From positions 1 through 12,759 of the forward strand of contig DATNIW010000063.1 in the NCBI GenBank assembly GCA_035604215.1: a stretch of 12,759 bases of DNA. Direction: 5' to 3'. Under the pieces are notes generated by a model. The model was not told where the DNA came from. It did not search any database and saw only the letters and a program-made list of their open reading frames with translations. A program made the translations under genes and the position numbers. Source of the DNA: UBA5070 sp035604215. GTDB taxonomy: Bacteria > Fibrobacterota > Fibrobacteria > UBA5070. Positions 7,000 to 12,759 of this stretch are shown in pieces; position 1 is the stretch's first letter, and each line of letters starts with the position of its first letter.

Positions 7000-7179
7000 T
7001 GTCGACAAGGTCCAAATCCGGACGGCTCGACGCAAGTGGCGGTGTCTTGCTATCTTAAGCGCAGAAGCGACGACCCTGCAGCCAAAACGGCCTTGGGCGT
7101 CCATTTACCGGTCACGCAAACGACCTCTAGTCTCCTCGGCTGAAAGATTGTCCTTTCGGCGTTGGAAGGGAGTTCATCT
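7000..7179. other. Divergent intergenic region
   Basis: This region separates the minus-strand DUF1460/heme block from the plus-strand gene at 7180, so it should carry promoters for both. A TAAGAT box on the minus strand (7052-7057) and a TCGACG-N18-TATCTT pair on the plus strand (7027-7056) are the best candidates. Both are weak, and they overlap each other. If the TTG 7035 or ATG 7104 start of the left gene is real, part of this region is coding. Confidence 0.4.
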
Positions 7180-7836
7180 ATGCCCAGAACCCAGATCGAC
7201 CTCTCCCAGTGGCAGGACTTTCGAGGGAAGGACGAAGGCGTCCTCATCCACATCAACACGTCCCGCGAAGCGGTGATGCCGGTGCGCGACGCCCTCGACG
7301 AATTCGGCAAGGGCCAGCAGACGGAGCCCAACTACGAAACCAGCACCTTCGGTCTCGCCGGCCCTTCGCAGGTCCAGCTGCGCAATTCGCTGGTCAAGAA
7401 CAAGAAGCGCTGGATCTTCTTCGGGACCTTCTACGAAGGCCTGTCCGAGGCCCACAAGGGCAAGCTCCTGCTGATGGGGTACATGCGCATCGACAAGATC
7501 CGCGACGTCAAGAAGCTGCACCTGCGCAGATGGGCGCTTCGCGACGGGACCGCCGACGAGCTTCTCTCCCGCTATTTCGAGCTGGAGAACTGCTGGGCCC
7601 TCTACAGCGACGAGATGCGATTCTTCTCGCCCGCGGATTCCATCGAGGTGACTCCGGAACTCGCCAAGAAGTGGGGCGCCAAGGGCAAGCTGAACAAGCA
7701 GTTGCGGATCAGCCTGACCAGCGAACAGACGCACTCCGTGCTGGAACTCCTGCGGCTCCGGCCCGACCAGACCGAGGAATACATCGCCACCGTGCGAGAA
7801 TTCCAGGAGTTCCTCCGGGAAAACGATCCCGACTGA
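7180..7836 (+). CDS. Hypothetical soluble protein, 218 residues
   Basis: I do not recognise this protein. It starts at ATG 7180 with GGGAG seven bases upstream. It has no signal peptide or membrane span, is rich in Lys, Arg, Asp and Glu, and so is probably cytoplasmic. Predicted strands occur at KRWIFFGTFYEG (about 77-88), KLLLMGYMRIDKI (about 94-106) and NCWALYSDEMRFF (about 137-149), joined by charged segments, including LAKKWGAKGKLNKQLR and a helical C-terminus ending LREND. The strand pattern with conserved-looking Trp and Tyr recalls small PUA/EVE-like nucleic-acid-binding folds, but no diagnostic motif is present and this is only a guess. It is transcribed alone on the plus strand, divergent from the heme block. 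Its stop lies 16 bases from the end of the convergent DUF4403 gene. Confidence 0.85.
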   Translation: MPRTQIDLSQWQDFRGKDEGVLIHINTSREAVMPVRDALDEFGKGQQTEPNYETSTFGLAGPSQVQLRNSLVKNKKRWIFFGTFYEGLSEAHKGKLLLMGYMRIDKIRDVKKLHLRRWALRDGTADELLSRYFELENCWALYSDEMRFFSPADSIEVTPELAKKWGAKGKLNKQLRISLTSEQTHSVLELLRLRPDQTEEYIATVREFQEFLRENDPD

Positions 7837-7852
7837 GGCCTGTCCGCCCCGT

Positions 7853-9250
7853 CTATCTGGGAGCGGGCCCCACCTTCACGACGGCGCGGCCCTGGGCACG
7901 CAGCCAGGCCTGCAACCTTCCGCCCTCCAGGGACAGCCCCACGGGCTGCAAGGCCTGCAGGGAAACGCGCAGCTCGCCCACGTCTCCGGCGGGAATCCGG
8001 AGATCCGCGAGCCGGGGCAGGAACCGGCGCAGATCCACGGTGGCCGCCCTCCTCAGCGCGTCCAGGATCTTGCCGTGGAGCAGGAAATCGGCGGTCTTGG
8101 CCAGGTAGGATTCCGTTCGCAGGTCGAATTCCAGATCCGCGAGGCGCAGGGTCTTCGCGGAGGAGTCGTACTCCGGTCTGCCGCGAAGGAAGATGTCGCC
8201 CCGGATGGGTTCGACCAGCGTGAGCCCCAGGACCGCCTCGTCTCCGCCTCCGTAGAGCCTGGCCTTGGAAATGCGGACCACCCGCCCTCCGGCGTCGAAG
8301 TCCCGGCCCGACAGCGTGGCGGTGAGCATGCTGTCGATCGTCCTCTCGGGAACGGACGCCTGGGCATCCAGATGGAAATCGCCGTCCGCGGCCGCCTCCA
8401 CCCGCAGCGGCGGCAGGATCCGTCCGGTGTCCGAGGCCTGGACGGAATCCGTCAGCGCCGGACGCGCCCTCAGGGAGACCGTGGTCTCCAGCACCTTCCC
8501 CGATCCCGACAGGGGGCCCAGGGAAAGGCTCTCCGGCCTCACGACCAGCCAGATCCCGGGGAGCACGGGGCGCGGCTCCTGCAATTTGTGCCAGACCTGC
8601 TCGGCCAACGGTCGGATGCGGATCGCATCGGGAATCTTCTGGACCGCCTGCGTGATGGCCGCCTCGACGCGGTCGCGGACCAGCGGAAGATCCAGGACAT
8701 CCTCCAGTCGCACCTTGAACGCCGTGAGCTCGCACGGCCTGACCCATTTGAGTTCCCAGGGCAAAGGCAGGAACTGGACCTGCCCTCCGTCCTTCCAGGA
8801 GAGGGTGCCGCGCAAGGTGAAATCCACGGCGGGCAGGACATCCCCGGCCGCCTCTCCGCACGACGCCATGCCGAACGCCATTCCCGGACCCACCAGGGAA
8901 CCTCCGACGGAAAAGGCCACCCGTGCCACGGCCTGGAACTGGTCGCCGTCCATGCTCAAGTCCAGTTTTTCCAGTTGGGCGCGATGACGGAACTCCGCAC
9001 CGACTTCCGGCGCGAAAGGCACGTTCGAGAGCGTCACCTTGCGTTGCACGACGCCCTGGGAGAGCGGTTTGGGCAGGTTCTCCAGAACCCGATCCCGGGC
9101 GTAGTCGAGATCCACTTCCACCGGCAGGTTCAGGACGGAGGAAGGCGCCGGTGGAATGGCCGCCAGCAGAGGGAGGGGCGGCGGCGGCGGCGCGCCGGGA
9201 TGCTGCGCGGCGCAGCCGGCCAGGAGGACCATCAACGGAAGGATCCGCAA
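7853..9250 (-). CDS. DUF4403-type lipoprotein
   Basis: The gene encodes 465 residues. The N-terminus MRILPLMVLLAGCAAQ is a signal-peptidase-II leader (lipobox LAGC, lipidated Cys13), followed by a proline-rich linker with five consecutive prolines. The mature part is beta-rich with alternating hydrophobics and two similar halves, fitting the DUF4403 family. The block PGIWLVVRPESLSLGPLSG (from about 232) holds the W-L-x-x-x-P pattern I associate with that family, and LRADLEF/LRTES-type strands follow near the end. The molecular function of the family is unknown; an envelope role is inferred from the lipid anchor. TTG 9250 is chosen because AAGG lies five bases upstream and the leader is then compact. 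ATG 9304 would add 18 residues and has no ribosome site. It ends 16 bases from the plus-strand gene ending at 7836. Confidence 0.75.
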   Translation of the reverse strand: MRILPLMVLLAGCAAQHPGAPPPPPLPLLAAIPPAPSSVLNLPVEVDLDYARDRVLENLPKPLSQGVVQRKVTLSNVPFAPEVGAEFRHRAQLEKLDLSMDGDQFQAVARVAFSVGGSLVGPGMAFGMASCGEAAGDVLPAVDFTLRGTLSWKDGGQVQFLPLPWELKWVRPCELTAFKVRLEDVLDLPLVRDRVEAAITQAVQKIPDAIRIRPLAEQVWHKLQEPRPVLPGIWLVVRPESLSLGPLSGSGKVLETTVSLRARPALTDSVQASDTGRILPPLRVEAAADGDFHLDAQASVPERTIDSMLTATLSGRDFDAGGRVVRISKARLYGGGDEAVLGLTLVEPIRGDIFLRGRPEYDSSAKTLRLADLEFDLRTESYLAKTADFLLHGKILDALRRAATVDLRRFLPRLADLRIPAGDVGELRVSLQALQPVGLSLEGGRLQAWLRAQGRAVVKVGPAPR

Positions 9251-9376
9251 ATCCGCCTTGCCGATTCGAACCGGGAGACCCGGCCAGGGGGAACGGAATT
9301 CCATCGGGAACAAAAATAGCCCCGATGGAAGCGCGCGCTTTCCGTTCCGCACGCCTCGGTCGGCGCGCCCGGACCC

Positions 9377-11608
9377 TCACCGCCTCCAGGTATACGGTCC
9401 CTTCAGGGTCTTGTCCGTCGTGGCCTGGGAAGTTCCGGTGCCGTCCACGAAGCCCGAGAATGTCCCGGACGAGACGTCCGTGTTGGCCCCGCGGTATTCC
9501 ACGTCTCCGTAGATGTCCGCGGTCCCGGTGATGCTCTGCGAGGTCTCGAAGTACCCGAGCGGATAGAAGGTCGTGCGCACCGTCGGTGTGCCGCCGATCG
9601 TGAACGGATTCGCGTTGTAGGGCTGGCTGTCGTCGCCCACCAGGGTCATGGCGCCCACGGTGCCGCCGCTCACCGTTCCGTTCACCACCGTGGCCTCGTC
9701 CTCGATGCGGGCGCTGCCGGTCACCGTGGTTCCCGAGAGCACGGTGGCGTACGGTCCCACGTAGACGGTCGACGCCAGGCTGGAGGGCGCGCATCCTCCC
9801 CCGTTTGCGTGCCGCACCAGACCCGTGGGACATGCGGCCAGCGAGCCGTTCTGGAAGCCTTGGGGCCAGGCGTTGGTCAACTGGACCATGTAAGGGTAGC
9901 GGTACATCGTGTTCCAATCCTGGTCCCAGACGATGCTCTCGAACACGGAGGGAGTGCCCATCGCCACCAGGAACAGCGGCTCGCCCGCGTTCACCTTGAA
10001 CGTCAGGGATCCGTCCGTGCCACGCTGGAGACGGCTGTAGCGCGAGGTCGTGAAGGCCGCGTCGGTGGCGACGAGTCCCCAGCGGAAGTCGGTGTTCGCG
10101 CCGGCTTGGATCACGCCGCGGAAGGTCACGGTCACCGTGGAGGCACCGCTGGCGGGATAGAGCCTCACCACGTTGTATCCGAATCTCTGGGGCGCCCAGC
10201 AGAACGGGGTGACGAACCGGGCGTCGCTGGCCCAGGCACTGTCCAACGGCTCCAGTTGGGTGAGGCGCAAACGGCGCTCCCCGAAGTTGTTGGTCGCGAT
10301 GCCGCCGTAGGTGGTGCGGAAGGCCGCTCCACCGCCCACCTGGTAGTCCCAGGTGACGTTGTGCATGGCCCAGTCGCCCAAGAAGTCGTCGAGCTGGGAA
10401 ATGGTCCAGCCCTGGTCGGCCATGATCTTCTTGAAGGGATCGGCATTGGGCGTTCCCGTCCAGATGCCGCTGACCGCCTGGTATCCGTACCTGTCCTTCA
10501 GGTATTCCATGAACTGCCAGTTGCAATAGCGGTCCCGCGTGGAGCCCAGGTACAGGTGGGGCATGTTGTCCAGCATCTCCGAACAGTGGACGTTGCCCTG
10601 GTTCTCCGGAAGCTGGTGTGCGGACCAGTTGGCGTGGCTCTCGTAGATCCAACCGCAGGTGTTGGGTCCGGTGCCGCAGCTCAAACCTCCGGACAGCGCC
10701 TGCCAGGCGTGGGTGAATTCATGGGGCATGCCCCAGTGGTCGGCCAGCGCTCCCGAAGCGAACCACATGCCTCCGTGCAGGTTGTCCCAGGCCCCGCCGC
10801 TGAGACCCCAGGTGGAATGGATGTGGATGCTGATCTTGTACTTGGTCGTGGAATTGCAGAGTGGCTCGGGGTTGTCGATGGGCGGACCGAAGAACGTTTT
10901 CCACACGCTGTTCTCCAGGAAACCGAGCGCGCTGTCCGCCAGGGTGGATGTCAACGCTTCGTCGGAGTAGATGGCGAAGTGCGCCGATTGGGCCTTGAGG
11001 ACGAACAACCCCGTCCCGTCGGAGTTGTTCGTGCCGTTGTGGCCGGGATCGGGTCCGTCGGCGACCCAAGTCCCCGTGTCGCAAACGGTCGCCGGAGCCG
11101 GTCCCGTGGCCCAGGTGTTGCCGGTCGTACCCTGGTCCACGGCAGGGGCCGAGGTGTCGATGGTGGTGATGATTCCCGTGCTGTCCAAGGTTCCGATGGG
11201 AAGCCGCGCCACGATGGACCCGCCCAGGGAGAACGTCAACGTGTCCACCGCGGTGGCCAGCGACCTGGCGGAGAAGGCGGAAAGCGGCACTCCCTGGGCC
11301 TCCTGGCCGCGCCCCACGGCGCGACCGTCGATCCCGTCACCCCTGTATCGGAGCTCGAGCCGACCGTTCTCCAGGTAGAGATTGCTGGAGATCCTGCTCG
11401 ATCTGGTACCGACCCGACCCGATATGCCCGTCGTGGCCAGGACCCAACCGCCTGAGGAATTGGTGGTCACGGGCGTGACGGCGGTCTTGCGAAGCCCCAC
11501 CGAAACCCCGGCAAGCCCTCCGCCGGAGGGAAGTTCCACGGTTCCGGACAGCGTGCCGGCCCGCGTCGCGGCTGCACAGGCGATCGCCAGGGTGTAGAAG
11601 CGTTTCAT
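9377..11608 (-). CDS. Secreted Svx/AvrXca-like (DUF6055) putative zinc metalloprotease
   Basis: The gene encodes 743 residues. A short signal peptide (MKRFYTLAIACAAATRA) is followed by a carboxypeptidase-regulatory-like beta domain (about 18-60: LSGTVELPSGGGLAGVSVGL) and a linker. The central region from about 200 resembles the Svx/AvrXca family known from Pectobacterium and Xanthomonas. It includes the gluzincin-type motif H296-E-F-T-H300 and a candidate third ligand Glu323 in ESHANW. Many paired cysteines and Asn/Gly/Thr-rich loops fit an extracellular protein. The C-terminus (about 613-743) has repeated short strands (YVGPYATVLSGTTVTGSARI, EDEATVVNGTVSGGTVGA) resembling a left-handed beta-helix, and ends GPYTWRR as family members do. 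The start is ATG 11608 with GGAG six bases upstream. The gene is monocistronic on the minus strand. Substrate is unknown; proteolysis of environmental protein or glycoprotein is inference. Confidence 0.85.
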   Translation of the reverse strand: MKRFYTLAIACAAATRAGTLSGTVELPSGGGLAGVSVGLRKTAVTPVTTNSSGGWVLATTGISGRVGTRSSRISSNLYLENGRLELRYRGDGIDGRAVGRGQEAQGVPLSAFSARSLATAVDTLTFSLGGSIVARLPIGTLDSTGIITTIDTSAPAVDQGTTGNTWATGPAPATVCDTGTWVADGPDPGHNGTNNSDGTGLFVLKAQSAHFAIYSDEALTSTLADSALGFLENSVWKTFFGPPIDNPEPLCNSTTKYKISIHIHSTWGLSGGAWDNLHGGMWFASGALADHWGMPHEFTHAWQALSGGLSCGTGPNTCGWIYESHANWSAHQLPENQGNVHCSEMLDNMPHLYLGSTRDRYCNWQFMEYLKDRYGYQAVSGIWTGTPNADPFKKIMADQGWTISQLDDFLGDWAMHNVTWDYQVGGGAAFRTTYGGIATNNFGERRLRLTQLEPLDSAWASDARFVTPFCWAPQRFGYNVVRLYPASGASTVTVTFRGVIQAGANTDFRWGLVATDAAFTTSRYSRLQRGTDGSLTFKVNAGEPLFLVAMGTPSVFESIVWDQDWNTMYRYPYMVQLTNAWPQGFQNGSLAACPTGLVRHANGGGCAPSSLASTVYVGPYATVLSGTTVTGSARIEDEATVVNGTVSGGTVGAMTLVGDDSQPYNANPFTIGGTPTVRTTFYPLGYFETSQSITGTADIYGDVEYRGANTDVSSGTFSGFVDGTGTSQATTDKTLKGPYTWRR

Positions 11609-11614
11609 CGTCTG

Positions 11615-11655
11615 CTCCGATGGGTGGATCTCCTCCCACGACCCATCGCGATGGG
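11615..11655 (-). promoter_or_regulatory. Leader hairpins abutting the Shine-Dalgarno of the Svx-like gene
   Basis: On the minus strand GATGGGT (11647-11641) can pair with ACCCATC (11625-11619), and the hairpin ends directly at the GGAG ribosome site (11618-11615). The same GATGGG also belongs to a perfect 14-base palindrome (11642-11655, CCCATCGCGATGGG), so two mutually exclusive pairings are possible. This could control translation or be an operator. No ligand or regulator is indicated. Confidence 0.4.
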
Positions 11656-11727
11656 GTGGTCTCGACTGAACCTAGGCGACCATCTCCGGCACCGCGCTCC
11701 TTTTGCGACATCACGGCCGTCAAACCG

Positions 11728-11756
11728 TTGACAAGGTGTCCACGGCCTCGAAGACT
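11728..11756 (+). promoter_or_regulatory. Candidate promoter for the TPR/peptidase-MA gene
   Basis: A perfect TTGACA (11728-11733) is followed after 17 bases by AAGACT (11751-11756). The -35 is ideal but the -10 matches the consensus at only three positions. It lies about 90 bases before the ATG at 11846 and points the right way. Confidence 0.3.
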
Positions 11757-11845
11757 CCCCTTGCCGGATCCCCTTCGGATTGGGAACCTTGAGGGTGCGG
11801 CTCTGGCCGAGCCTTGCTTCATGGCGTGGAAGGGGGGGAATCCCG

Positions 11846-12759
11846 ATGCGCAAATCGACCGGGGTGGCGGTGCTGGTGGTGGCCGTGTGCCTCTGCGCAT
11901 TCCTGTGGGTGGCGACCCGGAACCGGAAATCCATGCCCGCCCCCGCTTCGGCCCCATCCTCGGCCCCCGATTCCTGGACTCTTCCTTCCAATCCCACCGC
12001 GGGGCCGCGATGGGATTCCGCCGTGGCCGTCTCCCGGACCTCAGACCCGAGACGAGCCGCCCTCTTGTTCCTGGGCGGGGAGCGGGATCACCCGACCGAC
12101 GCCGCCTGGTCCCAGGCCGAGGCCGTCTGCTGGGCGCGGGCGGGAAACCACGACAGCGTCCTGGCCACCTTGGACAGATGCCTTTCCATCGCTCCGCTCT
12201 CTCCCCAAGCCCTCCTTCTGCGCCGATTCTCGCGTCTCCAGTTGGGTTTCGTCCTCACCGGCGCGGGGCAGTCCTGGCGCGGCAGACAACTTGGCGAAGC
12301 CGTGCTCCAGGACTTTCCGGACGACACCGACGCCCGCCTCCTGGTGGGCTATTCCCACGCCGTGGACGGGTCGTCGCCGGTGGCGGAGTCGATCCTGACG
12401 AAGCTTGTCGACGAACATCCCGCCCAACTCCAGGCGTGGGCGATCCTCGTCCAGTGCGCCCTTCGCCGAGGCGACGCCCGATCCGCGGACGAGCGCCTCG
12501 CACAACTGTCCGGCCTGGACCCCGGGTCGATCGAAGTCCAAGCCCTCCGCCAGCAGGTGGCGGCGCTCAAGGAGCGGCGGAACGGGACGTCCGACGACCA
12601 TCTGCGCGTCGTGTGCGTCGAGACCTGTCCCCAGGGGTTGGAGTCGGATGTGCTTGCCACGGCCGAGGACGCCTGGAATTTCCTCCGGCCGAGCCTTGGG
12701 TTCGAGCCCACCGATCCGGTGGTCGTCCTGGTGGGAGGCGGTACGCGGGCGCCCCATTG
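11846..12759 (+). CDS. Membrane-anchored TPR-like protein with peptidase-MA-like domain (runs off the right edge)
   Basis: The first 304 codons are present. The start is ATG 11846, preceded by a purine-rich AGGGGGGGAA. Residues 5-22 (GVAVLVVAVCLCAFLWVA) form a signal anchor, followed by a Pro/Ala/Ser-rich linker. From about residue 70 to 245 there are Ala/Leu-rich helical repeats in TPR style (AAWSQAEAVCWARAGNHDS, ARLLVGYSHAVDGSSPVAES, AWAILVQCALRRGDARSADE). The last 55 residues, starting DDHLRVVCVETCPQGLESDV and passing LRPSLGFEPTDPVVVLV, match the opening of peptidase-MA-like (gluzincin) domains that follow TPR regions in many bacteria. The HExxH motif, if present, lies beyond the window. 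It probably sits in the inner membrane facing the periplasm. The downstream partner is unseen. Confidence 0.8.
   Translation, partial: MRKSTGVAVLVVAVCLCAFLWVATRNRKSMPAPASAPSSAPDSWTLPSNPTAGPRWDSAVAVSRTSDPRRAALLFLGGERDHPTDAAWSQAEAVCWARAGNHDSVLATLDRCLSIAPLSPQALLLRRFSRLQLGFVLTGAGQSWRGRQLGEAVLQDFPDDTDARLLVGYSHAVDGSSPVAESILTKLVDEHPAQLQAWAILVQCALRRGDARSADERLAQLSGLDPGSIEVQALRQQVAALKERRNGTSDDHLRVVCVETCPQGLESDVLATAEDAWNFLRPSLGFEPTDPVVVLVGGGTRAPH

Noticed and set aside
7027..7056. TCGACG-N18-TATCTT as a plus-strand promoter for the gene at 7180
   Set aside because: Only four of six bases match in each box and the leader would be over 100 bases; too weak to list as a promoter.
7036..7104. Upstream extension of the DUF1460 gene to ATG 7104
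   Set aside because: The extra codons include rare types (ATA, AGA) unlike the rest, there is no ribosome site, and the signal peptide would lie more than 30 residues inside the protein.
7602..10652. Minus-strand open frame of 1016 codons across the DUF4403 and Svx-like genes
   Set aside because: It spans two real genes and an intergenic gap, is antisense to the gene at 7180, and its product is low-complexity Arg/Gly/Pro with no motif.
9809..11455. Plus-strand open frame of 548 codons antisense to the Svx-like gene
   Set aside because: The composition is that of an antisense shadow, and the opposite strand encodes a coherent secreted protein with an HExxH motif.
1..12759. CRISPR arrays, tRNA or rRNA genes, insertion sequences
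   Set aside because: No regularly spaced repeats, cloverleaf-like tRNA sequence, rRNA core motif, transposase or flanking target duplications were seen on reading either strand.

Overview
The window is a piece of a GC-rich Gram-negative chromosome. The dominant feature is a tetrapyrrole (heme) biosynthesis block on the minus strand. It is flanked on the left by a compositionally different, probably acquired defence-type fragment, and on the right by genes for cell-envelope and secreted proteins. Lipoprotein and signal-peptide genes, the HemX-type membrane protein, a DUF1460 peptidase-like protein and a TPR/peptidase-MA-like protein point to a diderm bacterium, perhaps of the Fibrobacterota or another FCB-type lineage. 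That placement is inference; nothing in the window is a firm taxonomic marker.

Layout, left to right. (1) Positions 1-977, minus strand: the N-terminal 196 codons of an AAA/ABC-type ATPase run off the left edge. Just upstream is a 128-codon ORF that looks like a SNF2-family helicase with its whole motor core deleted. This stretch is visibly more AT-rich than the rest. (2) Positions 978-1256: a hairpin-rich spacer with no convincing gene. (3) Positions 1257-6999, minus strand: in transcription order, a DUF1460 exported protein, a hemX/ccsA-like membrane protein, hemA, hemC, hemD and hemL. From hemX to hemL every junction overlaps, and hemA, hemC, hemD and hemL all begin with GTG or TTG. The block covers glutamyl-tRNA to 5-aminolevulinate (HemA, HemL) and porphobilinogen to uroporphyrinogen III (HemC, HemD). 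hemB is not in the window. (4) Positions 7000-7179: divergent intergenic region. (5) Positions 7180-7836, plus strand: a soluble protein I do not recognise. It converges, with a 16-base gap, on (6) a minus-strand DUF4403-type lipoprotein (7853-9250). (7) Positions 9377-11608, minus strand: a secreted 743-residue protein resembling the Svx/AvrXca (DUF6055) family, with an HEFTH zinc-protease motif and a repetitive beta-rich C-terminus. (8) Positions 11846-12759, plus strand: the start of a membrane-anchored TPR-like protein whose C-terminus enters a peptidase-MA-like domain at the window edge.

I see no tRNA, rRNA, CRISPR array or complete mobile element. The points most worth following are the gutted helicase next to an apparently intact ATPase, the nested non-ATG heme operon, the Svx-like metalloprotease with its hairpin-rich leader, and the unrecognised 218-residue protein.
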